Positions 52,851-64,000 of a DNA stretch of 64,000 nt are shown one piece after another; position 1 is the stretch's first letter; every line of letters begins with the position of its first letter. The position numbers were made by a program, and so were the translations under genes. Source of the stretch: Luscinia megarhynchos (taxonomy: Eukaryota; Chordata; Aves; Passeriformes; Turdidae); assembly GCA_034336665.1 (NCBI GenBank), contig CM067566.1, forward strand, positions 19,822,330 through 19,886,329, in the 5' to 3' direction. Under the pieces are notes generated by a model that did not search any database, was not told where the DNA came from, and saw only the letters and a program-made list of their open reading frames with translations.

Positions 52851-53935
52851 AATAACCTTTTTTTTAAACTGTGAAACTGTGTGCCAACAATTGTTTCTGC
52901 ATAAAAGGTATCACTTCTTGAATATTGTCTAGAGCAATTTTATTTTAGCAAATACGAGGAAAAGAGTGATATATAAACTAATTAACCTCATAAGAAGTGT
53001 GGGCAGAGTTCGAGATCATAAGTGTCCATCTGCTTTTCCTTTTTACTCTTGGAAAAATGATAATTTTTTTTTGCTGTGCAGCCCTGAACTGTGAGGATAG
53101 TAGAAGTACACAGGGAGTAAAGGAAAACTCTAGCCAGTCTCAGCTTTCACCTCTAAGGAGGCATTTATCATGTAGCCAGTTACATAGGAATAATTTTAAC
53201 AGATAAATTATGATTACTGTAAAGTTTGGCATCTCACCTAGCTGCATAGTGTCACAATCAGTAGGAATTAGGCATATGTGGGAACCCTTTTATTCAGTCT
53301 AAGCTGTTTATCTAATATTAGGATGAAATCCTTTTTGGTGTCCCTCTGAGAGTCTACAAAGCAACTTAATCTCAGAGGAATTTTGTATCTGTTCCAGCTC
53401 AAAATCTTTCTCCATCTAATGTCACAACTGTCAGCCAACATGGAACAATTTTAAGCAGAAATGTCTGATCACACTTGGTTTGTTTTAGCATACATCTAAT
53501 GATAGAAGGCAATTTTTGCATATTTGACATTTCTGACATCACAACACCATTTGTATGGAGGGGCAGAAAATCTGTCTAGCTGTTGAAAGGCTAGAAACCA
53601 GGAAAAATAAATTTCTGTTCCTCTATCTCCCACTCATACCAACTTATTTGGGGTTACACTTGTAAAAAGGGTAATTTTCATTGTCTCAGTCAGAGAAAAT
53701 TCTTAGATCCATTTCATTGTGTAAATTACTTGCAAGGTGTAATCTATGAAATCCATAGAAATGTCTGTAAAGAGATGTATGATGTAGAAATGCTTCAATG
53801 TCTTCCATTTCACTGAAGACGGGAGAACTGCTTTTCAGAGCAAATCCTTTTTCTTCTCAAACAGCTATGAACTGCCTCCTGGCCAAAGGGTTTGAAAGAG
53901 ATATTAATTTTCATCACTATGTATATGGGACAGTA

Positions 53936-53997
53936 ACACACAGACACACACACACACATATATATATATACACACACATATATATATATATATATAT
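53936..53997 (+). repeat. (CA)n/(TA)n compound microsatellite
   Basis: CA units, TA units, CA units, then a longer TA run. Alternating purine-pyrimidine throughout, able to adopt Z-DNA or cruciform forms. Both strands give spurious Tyr/Ile/His-rich ORFs. Confidence 0.97.
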
Positions 53998-56900
53998 GCA
54001 CACTTCAGTCCACTTTTGTCAAAAAGTGCTTTAGATTTAACCATGCTACAATGAAGAAAAAAAAGTCAGGTTACATTTCTTATGCTTAAAAATGTTAATA
54101 TTATTAAAATTTATTATTAAATCAATATTTTATGTTGGTTTTGAAAATAGATAGCGCATCTGTTTTTATACAAGTATTTAATGACTGTGAAATATGAAAA
54201 TATTGAATGGTTAGTGGGCAAAGTCTTTCAACAAATTGGAGAAAAGACATGGAAGAAACTAATTCAATAGTATTGTGAAACCATTGATTATATACTCAGT
54301 GCTGGTAGTGACACAACGATACATGAGCTTTGTCCTGAGAAGCTTGCATTATAAAGAGAAAACTAGACAAGCTGTGGGAGACTCAGTGTTTTTCTTGTTT
54401 CCTTCATCCTGCTTCCATCCCTCATTTTGAAATACTCCCTGTGGAGGGCATTAAAAAGTTGTGAATTAAAGCTCCAGGGAGCCTAAAGCAGCAGTTATAG
54501 GCAGTGTTGTGGAATAAAAAGGGTAGACTTCCTGATGCAATTAGTCAGGTGTTTCCTATGCATGATAAAGAGTTTATAGTGCAAAGAAGATGGTGAAAGG
54601 AGAATGCAAATAATGCAGTTACATGTGTCTGTAAAATTTATGTCATGTTGTGACACCATGTCATGCTCGTTTTTCAGATGCTTAAAAGTATGTGAAGTCT
54701 GAGCCTCTTGCAGTGATAAGGACTTGATAATTGCTGGTTACCTGTTGAGTTCACTTTTTGATCTTTCAGGGAAGATCAGTTTGAATATTTCTATGAATCT
54801 GACTGTAGGTCTTGAGCAAAGCTTGTGCATTTCTCATGTGCAGACATTGGATCAATCCTAAAGAGCTTGAAGTGTATGCAGGGAGCTAAACCAAATAAAA
54901 TCTCTTGAAGCAGCCTCTAGTTTTCCTTTATTTTTCTTACATTGATGGTGTTGATTTCTGGCATTAATACTGAAATAATGGAGAGGTAAAAACATAGGGG
55001 CAATACTAATAAACTGGTTTTCAATTTTTATTCTCTCATTTAAAAAATGCAAATCAAAAAAGTAAATTTAATTTTTAAATATAGCATTAGATTTTTAATA
55101 CGACACAATTTCATTTTGTATTGTGTTGTAGAGCACTTCCACACAGCCTTCTGCACTTTGATTTTAATCATTCTCACTGAAAGTAGAGCTGTCGCTGAGC
55201 AGCACCAGATAGATTTTAATTTATCTCGAAAATTTATTTTGGATAGGATACATTTTGAAAAAGACATACTATTTTTATACACGTTTTTAGGGTGATTTTT
55301 ATTTTTTTTTTGTGGCTTTGATTGAGTTAGTGGCTTATTGCAATACACTTCAAGGTAAAAAGTGCTTTATAACTATGAGAGATGAGGTAGTGAGTCAGAA
55401 TCTCTGCTTTACAGAATTCATTACTATTAGTGATCATAGAAGATGATACATTAGCAAGTCTTGAAACAAGGCAGAAGATATTTGAATTGCCATTTAGTCC
55501 ATTAACTTTCTAGAATCTCCTTGATTTTTTTTTTAATTTTAGATTTGTTCTTAAATATAATCATGCATACAACAGGACATGTTTCTATCCTATTTCCTAC
55601 TTCAGTAGAGGCTGCATTTATATCGTGAGCTGCATTGACTTCAAATGTATAATCTGTTTACTATGTAGAATTGGGAAGTGGGAATTGGAGTTCTTGTTAA
55701 TGACACTGACCTAGTATCCTGGGATGAAAGCCCCACCTTAGATCCCTGTGCCTTGACTGTCTGGTGTATTAAATACATGTAGGACAGCTTACATCACAGT
55801 ACAGGATAAGAACTGCTCAAGAAAATTCTACCCATGATACATGAGTGTCAATGGGAATTTGTTGATTTATGCCCTAGTATAAAATTTAGGGAAACTCTTC
55901 ATCTGCACATGTGCAGTGTTTTTATATGTTGAAGTTAAAATAATAGAATCATGAGATCTGGCATAATAATTTCAGCTCTGCCGTTGTCAGAATGATATTT
56001 TTTTCTCCTATTAATATGATGGGAAAAAATAAGCAAAGAATTGTCTTTAAAATGTAGCCATTTCATTTTTTTCATAATTTATTGGAAAAATGCTAAAACA
56101 TTTCTGTTATTGTGTACTGGCTCTGCTGGATTTCTGGTATTCTGGCCATGTTGAACTGCACCAGGGGAGACTTATAATGACTATTATAGTTCATGTAGGA
56201 AATAGTGTTGAATTTTCAAAAATCTTTCTAATTACTTACCCCAGTGATTAACTCTTAGAAACAATATGACCCTTAAGTGTAACCACCAGACAGATGGACA
56301 GATGGCTATCCACATCTTGCAGTAATCAGTGTGAATTCAGCCAGGTGTCAGGTGGGAAGATTCTGGACATCTGTGTCATCTCTCTGGCTTTTTCATCTGT
56401 CTCTCAGGGCCTGTACAGATGCCCTAGCTGCTTCCCTACATGCCATGACCAGGAAAGATAAGGCAAATAGAATTCTTGTCCCCAGACATGGATATCAATG
56501 GCTGGAACTTAAGACTGGATTCATAACTTGCTGTGTGCACTTCATGATTTTTGTACATCAACAGAATTTATGTTGCACATGTCTTATACCTCAGTGTACC
56601 TATCCAAACTTGGGCAATACTTTGCAGTACTGCATTTTAGGATATAAATATGACAAATCTCTATTTTTCAGAAGTGGAAAGTGGAGTAAATAACGTTACC
56701 TGAAGTACTATGATTTAAAAAAAATAGAAGATCAAATTATCACTAGATCTTTTGATACTTAGTTCTGCAATCCATTGAAATTCTGCTGAAGAGATTTGTA
56801 CTTTGTGTGGATGGAATGGCTGCCAATCATTCTTCCCTCATCTATTATCTCATTCAAATTAATACTGGTAAGCTTGAAAAATCATAAGTAGCTTTAGCCA

Positions 56901-58103
56901 CTCTGTAATCTGCTTTTAATAGGAATAGGAATGGAATATAGCCCATATAGTAACCTGGATGATCTATCTTGAATTATTTCTGGGATAAGATCAAATACAT
57001 ACCTGAGTTTTGGTTACATACCCAATCTCAAATTATTTTCATTAAAAAATAAAATCTCCTTTAAATACACTTAGGCTGAGGCCATCTGTTAATTTCATAA
57101 ACCCTAGAGCCTCATCCTAAGTTTTTTATACTGAATAAACCTTTCCTGCACTATCTTACCATGAAGGTCATAATATTAGAGGAGGCATTTGTGAGATGAG
57201 CTTGGAGTGCTGCATACTGGAGTGAAAAGATGAACAGCATTTGACTTTTAAAAGACTTCTGACTCAGGAAAGTAAAAGGAAAATCTGAGTCAGTGACTTC
57301 AGGAGGGTTTGAATCAGGTTTTAGTGTGGTAAACTGTCAAATTGTCTGATGTTATATGACTAGATGAGGGTAAACATTATGCCACTTCATAGTAAAGACT
57401 TTTTCAAATAATGGTATTAACATATAATAGAATAATAAAATACTTTGCATTTTACTAAGTGATTGGTTTCTGTTAATTGAAGGAGTAGGTGATTTCAGAG
57501 AGAGAAAAAAGGCAATTGTAAAAAAATATTAATCTAAACATCTTGAGGTTTCAGACTTGTGTTTAAAACAATAGTCCTGTGTTTGTGTGTTGGTCATGTA
57601 GAAGAATATATAGTAGAGAAATCATAATTTTGACTTCCCTTTAAAATTGTGGGTCCATATCTGTGTTACACTGTCAAGAGACTACTACAGCTGCTTAAAA
57701 ACAGCCCTGTTTCAGAAGTGAAAAAGCAGCACATCATGTATTAAAGCTAACAACAAGCATGCAAATCTCAAAATGATTTATCACCAGGGTGGTGTTGGGG
57801 CACTTCTAAAGCAGAGGGTTCTGATCAAGCTGTGTGAAGTCTGCAGTGATACAAAGGAACATTTTTCTAATTGTCAGAAGGTGCAATGGGCTCAAAGTTT
57901 TCTTCTGCATCTCAATGGCAATATGAAATTATGTGAAAATATGGAATCTTGGTAGGTATAAAAGTTCCTTATATTCATTTTTTTCCATGTAGACTCCAGT
58001 CAGTTTAAAATACAAGAAGAAATTACATTTCCTTAAACTGTTTTATTAAAGTTGATTGATTTCCCAGAGATATTGCTACCTGTCACTGAGAGCTGTTTCT
58101 GTG

Positions 58104-58131
58104 ACAATTGTTTATTGTAGTGTAACAATAA
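58104..58131. promoter_or_regulatory. SOX-type motif cluster
   Basis: ACAATTGTTTATTGT (58104-58118) contains inverted ACAAT/ATTGT cores, followed by AACAATAA about six bases later. Three SOX-like HMG cores in 28 bases of unique sequence. Inference only. Confidence 0.25.
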
Positions 58132-61100
58132 CATCACATTCCTTAGAGTAATATGTGAGAATTGGATAACATAATGGACTTCCAGGGTCTTTGTGAAACA
58201 CCATTTTTTTTTTTTTTGCTGATTTTGTTTAAAATCAGTACCAGCCTGTGTTTGTGGGTTAATATATGCATACCATTTGGAATGTACTTAGTGACATTAT
58301 GTAATTCACAGATGTTTTATTATTCATAGTACTGTGCATTCATAGCTCTCTGTAGTCACTATTGTGCAAAAAATCTAATGAGGGAGAGTCTGTGTGTGTT
58401 TTGCTGGTCCTTTAGTCTTTTAAAATTCTCATTCACTCAATTCACAAACAGAGGGATATGGTACCCTTTCCTGCATTTTGACTCATAGAGTGGAAAGGAT
58501 TAAAAATATGAATTTGTCATAATTTGTGCAGGTTTATTTCCCATTGTAAAAAATACAGAGTAGGACACAAAATATCCCAAGATCTTATCTTTCCACTGTA
58601 TTTGTGCTGTAATTTATCCATTTGAGAGGACGTGGCTAGTCTAAGTATTAGATAAAGATTTTATACATGCTTTTTATAGGCATAAGTGAAATCACACTGT
58701 TACAGACAGAAGTGAACTAAAGAAAAATGAGAAAACTCCTCTGTTTCTGTTGTTGTTGTCTTAAATCATATTAGAAATACTTTCTCCGTCTGGTTTACCA
58801 ATTTACTTGCCTTGATTTCATCATCTGATCAACCCCAGACCACTAGCTGATGAAAGAGAAAGTCATTGTTACTGATTGCAGTGGCATTAATCATTATCTA
58901 TTAATAAAAGAACCATAATGTCTCAGTGCAGTAGTTCTACTGAAGAGCTAATAAGTCATAAGAAGGAAATGATCTTCAAAAATCCTTACTGGAATCAGAA
59001 TTTTTATTCAGAATTTTGATACCATTTTTTAAAAACCTCTTCTTTGTTTTCTTATGAGTTTTCTTTTTTTTTTTTTTCTCTGTGACTAATGCATTTTTTG
59101 TCAAACATTTTTGAACCAGCTTTTATCTTTATCCCTGCTTGGCTGGAATATTTTGGACTGTATCTCTATAACCATAAGCCTTTTAATTGTTTTTTTCTTC
59201 CACCATATTTATTATTATGTTATTACATGTTATACTATCAATTTAGTTATTAGCCTGAAATGCAGTAATTCACTTGGTGAAAAAAATATTTTTACTAAAC
59301 ATTCAATTCTTTCGATTTAGCTTGTGTGCTTGTTACATACAGTAGCAGGTTCTTGGGATAGTGTTTTTCCTTTTTTTCCTGTTTCTCCATGGGGAATTCT
59401 TCTTCCCTGGGAAAGCTTTTGGTGAAAATTGAATCTCCCTGTGTTTAAGTTCCCTGGTGTACAGGTCTGTCATCCCTGACTACCTGATTTTGTAGAAAAG
59501 AAAGGTATAGTCCTACGTAGTTTAACCCATCTCTAACTAATATCTTGCAGCAAAAACAAAGCAGTTTGCAGTTTTCCAGCTTTCTTTGTTGGACTAGTGG
59601 TAACCTTGCCTTTGGAGAGTCTGGGCTCAGTTTTAGGAAAGTAAATACATAGAATAAAAAATCTGTCAGTTTTCCATTCATTTTGAAGTTCTATTCATTT
59701 ATATACCACTGAAGTAAATACACATGTAAAACCCTTTAGAGCAAAACATAAACTTCAGTATAAATGCTGATAAGGAGAGTGCTGACAAATCCAAGGAGTG
59801 CAAAGACTAATGTAAAATCTGAGGCAGAGATGGAAAAGTTGAGTTTACTGTCACATTTAAGAAGAGTTAGTGTAAGAAGCCATTAAGAAAGTGATTTTTT
59901 AAAATCACCTATGGCCAGTGAATTTTATTATTTTGAAATATGGCCCAGAAAACATCCTTCATTCTGTGCTGCTATTCTGGCTTCCCATGGCTGTGTTAGT
60001 GATTGGCAAGCTGCAGTCTTCATTCTAGATGAAGTTGCAATATTTCAACTTGGTTTTCAGAGCTCTGTCATCTTTGTAGTATTTTCTAATGCAATTTTGA
60101 TAATGAGATGGTTGGGTTCAAAGCCCCACTTTGAAGTCTAGCAGTGGTCCGTGTTCAAAATTTTTAGGATGTTCCCGCTTGGTGAACAGAAGGGGCAGAA
60201 AGCATAAAGCATGCACTGTTCATTTTGATTCAACTTGTAAAATTCATGGAATGTTAAATGAATGATGTTTTGGCAAAATAGCTCACATAAGGTCCTCCAA
60301 ATGATGAAAAAGACCTTTTTGGAGCTCCAGTGGATATCTCAGAATTCATCAAGCTAGCAGGCAATGAAATTAATTCTAATTATGTGCTCTGCTTCAGTTT
60401 TACTGACTTTCTGAAGAGTAACGGGTTAAGGTTTTTAATGGTTTAATATCTAACTTGAGAAGTAACTGAAAATATTTGATTAATTTCTATTGTACACAAG
60501 AAAATATTTATTTAAAAATTTTTTTCTTTGTGGACACTGTTTTTTTTCTAGCTGTTTAGTTCACTCCCCCTCATGTCAGAGTTGGAAACTGAATAGATAT
60601 TGCTAATCTTACTCAGGCAGATTGATACCATCTTCACATTGTACAAGGGTACCAAGTAAATTTCCAGTCATGAAGAGCATATTATCATACACAGGAGCAA
60701 CACAGGAATTAGATTCTGTCTCTAGTTCTTTGTCAGCATGATGGCAGTTTCCAGATTTAGGTCTGATGAATATAAATGGACAAGAATATGTATTCTACAC
60801 AATGTATAAAGCAAAATGCCCTGGGCAAACTAGCTGCTGTTTGGTTTTATGTGGAAGAAATTATAAAAAGCAGCACTTAGCTTCTGCCTGTGTTTGTCCC
60901 TCCAGAATTTCTTCTTCATTCACTAAGATCACCTACTGGAGACAGTCTGGGATTTTTCTGTTCCAGATTTTTTTAATTTTTTTTTTTTTTAATATATGTA
61001 GAGAACACTGCAAGGAGAGGAATACAAAGATAAGGATGAGAGAGCTGATATCTTGAAACAGGGCTGCTCGCTGTAATTCCAAAGCAAGATAGGTGGAAAA

Positions 61101-61174
61101 ATGCAAATAATGAAAAATCTCAACACAGAGTTCTCTACAAGGAATAATTTTTGTCTTTTGTAGCTAGGTTCCAG

Positions 61175-62060
61175 TTACAGAACCACAGAATAACAGAGTA
61201 GATAGGGTTGTGAGTGACCTCTGGAGATCTCGGGGTCGCTTAGAGCAGGTTACACAGGAACTCGCCCAGGTGGGCTTTGAATGTCTCCAGAGAGAGAGAC
61301 TCCACAACCTCCCTGGGCAGACTGTTCCAGGGCTCTGACACCCTCAGGGTAAAGCAGGTCTTCCACCTGTTGAGATGGAACTTCTTGTGCTTTATTTTAT
61401 GACCATTGCTCCTTGTCCTTTCACTGGCATCACTGAAGAGAGTTTGGCATTATCCTCTTGACATCTAATTTTAAAATATTTGTATATATTGATGAGATCC
61501 CCTCTCAGTCTTTTCTCTAGATTAAGCAGGCCCAGTTCCCACAGTCTATCCTCACAGAAGAGTGCTCCAGACCCCTCATCATCTTTGAGACCTCTGCTGG
61601 ACCCTTGACAGTAGCAATAACCTGGCCTCACTCTTCCTGATGTACCAGAGGATTGGCATCCTGGCTGTAACAGCATTGCCAGCTCGTGGTGACCTTGCAT
61701 CCACCAAGACTTTCAGATTCTTCTCTGCAGAGCTGCTCTTTAAATATCCCCTAACCTTTGTTGGCACTTGAGGTTATTCACCCCCAAGTTCAGGACCCTA
61801 TGCTTCATTAGCTTTTTCTCCCCCCAACTCTTCAGCCTCCAAGGTCCTGCTGAACAGCAGCACAGCCTTCAGGTGTATCAGACACTCTCTCTGTTTTGTA
61901 TCATCAGCAAACTTGCTTAGGCTATTTAGTCCAGGTTGCTGATAAACAAGCAGAATAAGGCTGGACACAGTACTGATCCCTGGGGAACAGCACTGGTTAT
62001 GGGTCTCCAGATGGACTCTACTCCACTGCTCATGACCCTCTGTCTCTGCCATTCAGTGGT
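61175..62060 (-). mobile_element. 5'-truncated CR1 LINE (reverse transcriptase 3' part and 3' UTR)
   Basis: Non-LTR retrotransposon relic inserted antisense to PCDH7. The 3' end lies at the low-coordinate side: the + strand reads ACAGAACCACAGAATAACAG, the reverse of the ATTCTGTG-type terminal repeat of CR1, followed by the familiar CCACAACCTCCCTGGGCAG and CTCCTTGTCCTTTCACTGGC phrases. On the minus strand, from 62009 downwards, one frame reads [14 protein letters not shown] and [10 protein letters not shown], and a neighbouring frame reads LSKFADDTK, with the FADD catalytic motif at 61911-61900. The frame change between them and further stops show that it is dead. About 0.9 kb remains of an element of about 4.5 kb; 5' truncation is typical. 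The upstream end is approximate. Confidence 0.92.
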
Positions 62061-64000
62061 AATAATACCACTTAAATGGAGGATGCTGAAAGAAACTTAC
62101 CTGATTTGAAATAAATAATTAGATGTTTCCCATAAATATTCCATTTAGCTGCATGATTGAGAGGTGAAGCTGGAAAGACCCTCTTCTCTGTCACAAAACC
62201 AAACAATGCAATGAAGATTTAAAAATTAAGCACCAAGAATTTTATTCATTTTTATATAGCATAGTTTTTAATATGTGTTAAATTAAAAATCTAAGTTAAT
62301 AAATGCTCTGAAGTGATCACAAAGCTAGAATTCCTTGACTGCTCTTCACTGTTGATGCTACATACTGCAGGAGGACATTTTTGTTGTACTCTCAATGAAG
62401 GTGCTGGGAAGAAGCCCAATTCTTCAGTAGAATGAATAAGAGATTGCTACATTTTGGTGTAATACATTTATCCTTATATAGAAACAGAAACTTTAAGCAA
62501 TTTATTTGTTTAGGGAGATGCTTGGGGAGATAAAATATTATATGGATTTATGAGTTGCCTAATGGTCTCTTTCCAATTACTTACTGTCCTCATTTGTCTA
62601 AGGTTAGAAACACTATTGTCTTCCCAGTACTGCCAAGGCAGACAATCTCTAATGTGTTCATATTTTTAATCCTGAACTACTTCTTGTCTTTAATCCATAT
62701 GGGGGCTTCATCCTCTTAACATGAGAAGTTTTCCCCTTTGAGGAGTTCTGTCTCAGTAGAGCAGTTGGATCTATTTTGTAAGAACTATCTAAGAATTGTG
62801 TTCTTTGTCTCCCCAAAATGGGCTAGGACATTTCTAAATGTTCAGAGAACTGCTTGGTGTCCAGTATGGTTCCATCCCAGAGCTGCTAATTTAGGTTTTT
62901 GGTGGATCCTCCACCTTTCTGTTTTTGATGAAGATTGTCAGCTGAAACTCTTCAGGCAAGAACTGCAAACCCAACTAAATTCTAACAAAATCATAACTGT
63001 CATGGAATATCTATTTGGTTAAAATAAGAGAGTCATTAAGTGATCAATCAGTGTACATAATTAAAGCCTGCTATAATTATTATTATGCTTATAATAATAT
63101 TCTTAATTATGATTGTACTTTTTTATTAAATTATTATTATAGTATTATAATTATAATTTCTATATTTGTCAAGCTAGTACATATAGTAGCAGAATGTCAC
63201 TTGAAGTTTTGGTTGCTATGTTTCATGTCTTTTGGGGGATGAATTCCAGCCTATAAATCTAAAAATATACACAATGTGATGTATGAGGCATAAGGGGATG
63301 AAGCCCCTTTAGTGTACACTTAGATATAAGAAAACAGCAGGAAAGAACTAAGGAAGACTTTGTTTACATGAACTAGGCGTAAGAAAAATAAAACTCATTC
63401 ATGCACATTCTACAAATATTTCATACTTAATCCTTGCCAGAGTTAGTTATGTTTGTCTGTGATTTCTACCCACAAGACAAATATAAAGCAGCTGTTCTAA
63501 TTGTTACGAATAACTTATCTTTTTGTTTCAAAAGCACTGATATTTGTTCTTTAGGAAAAAAAGAAAGGAAAAAATGTACTTTAAAAGAAATGGTAAGCAG
63601 AATACTTTCATAGTCCTTATGATGAAATATTCCCTGTTTGTTGCCTATATGACAGCTCTGGCAACATTATAAATCTTTCTAACCTTCCACTTCCAATTTA
63701 GCTATACTCCTGAGGATATATGTTGAGGACATCTTCAGCATAAAGAAAGCAAAGATGCTAAGATATAAAACAAGTATGACAACTAGCATTTTTAACCTGT
63801 GTGGATTTGGAAAGGATTTATACTAAATCAAAGGGTAATTTCTTTGTGCCTCTCTACTGTTTAAGAAACTCAACTATTTTTTTCTCAGTACCAAGATAGT
63901 TCTATTCTGTTTCTTAACTTGAACATTCTTAAAATGCATGGATAAGTTGGTGCTTTAAGAAATTAAAAATATTGTCCATATTGGTACACATAGGCTCTCA
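62061..64000. other. Intronic AT-rich sequence, no gene seen
   Basis: Unique AT-rich DNA with a strongly A/T palindromic block at 63061-63165. The ORFs at 62738-63022 and 63015-63242 are short, compositionally biased and without domains. No acceptor leading into a recognisable PCDH7 peptide was seen before the window ends. Confidence 0.65.
63061..63165. repeat. ATT/TAA-rich palindromic block
   Basis: Repeated ATTATTAT and ATAATAAT segments with self-complementary TATAATTATA-type stretches over about 105 bases. Simple-sequence AT DNA that could extrude as cruciform. Confidence 0.75.

Larger units (their letters stand above)
43341..61174. other. Intronic AT-rich sequence, no gene seen
   Basis: Mostly unique AT-rich DNA with a TTTTG tract near 44697-44716, a GATA microsatellite (46997-47044), a CA/TA microsatellite (53936-53997), T runs near 58206, 59064 and 60969, and a SOX-motif cluster at 58104-58131. 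Slightly GC-richer unique stretches at 46250-46560 and 56330-56690 have open frames of about 118-120 codons without recognisable domains. No transposon body was recognised. Confidence 0.65.
1274..64000 (+). other. PCDH7: PCDH7 intron 1 (5' part, no acceptor to a known exon seen)
   Basis: Everything after the donor lacks convincing coding sequence. Composition drops from GC-rich to AT-rich after about 2320. ORFs are mostly the lengths expected by chance in AT-rich DNA. Large first introns are usual for this gene in vertebrates. I searched by eye for the short terminal exon known from one isoform (peptide beginning MRLHPYI) and for the PFRRVTF-type exon and saw neither, so the intron is inferred to continue past 64000. 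Confidence 0.85.

Noticed and set aside
56331..56693. 120-codon ORF with several Cys residues
   Set aside because: No recognisable domain or transcript signals; probably chance in a slightly GC-richer stretch.
1274..64000. Short PCDH7 terminal exon encoding MRLHPYITVFG
   Set aside because: I scanned for CAYCCNTAYAT-type sequence after an AG and found no match; the exon probably lies beyond the window.
1..64000. CRISPR arrays, operons, phage or plasmid features
   Set aside because: The window is vertebrate intronic DNA; no regularly spaced repeats or prokaryotic gene organisation are present.

Overview
This is vertebrate, very probably avian, nuclear DNA. It holds the 3' end of one protein-coding exon followed by about 62.7 kb of intron. 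Bases 1-1273 encode two extracellular cadherin repeats, the transmembrane helix and the proximal cytoplasmic tail of protocadherin-7 (PCDH7, a delta-1 protocadherin). The window opens inside the gene, so the ATG at base 1 is an internal methionine. The exon ends at a consensus splice donor (CAG|GTAAGAG, cut after 1273). The avian call rests on clear CR1 LINE remnants, a second interspersed repeat I recognise from bird genomes, and a low transposon density. Turtle or crocodilian is less likely but not excluded.

Layout: 1-1273 PCDH7 large exon, interrupted by one extra base at 607. About 1274-2320 is a GC- and CpG-rich flank of the exon. From about 2320 to 64000 the sequence is AT-rich intron with microsatellites and long T-rich tracts. 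It also holds an old sense-oriented CR1 LINE relic (about 41600-43340), an LTR-like avian interspersed repeat (about 25340-25920) and a younger 5'-truncated CR1 on the minus strand (about 61175-62060). I found no rRNA, tRNA, CRISPR, operon-type organisation or second conventional gene. I looked for the short downstream PCDH7 exons by their remembered peptides and did not see them, so intron 1 probably runs off the right edge.

No previously undescribed system is evident. The observations most worth checking are: the single-base frameshift in an otherwise intact PCDH7 exon; a possible readthrough (intron-retention) C-terminus; two splice-like pseudo-exons in the intron; one unusually long ORF (30182-30730) overlapped by a second; several stretches whose homeodomain- or SOX-type motif content suggests intronic enhancers; and a strong bias for T-rich over A-rich tracts on the PCDH7 sense strand. 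All functional statements about the intron are inference; conservation alignment and RNA-seq would decide them.
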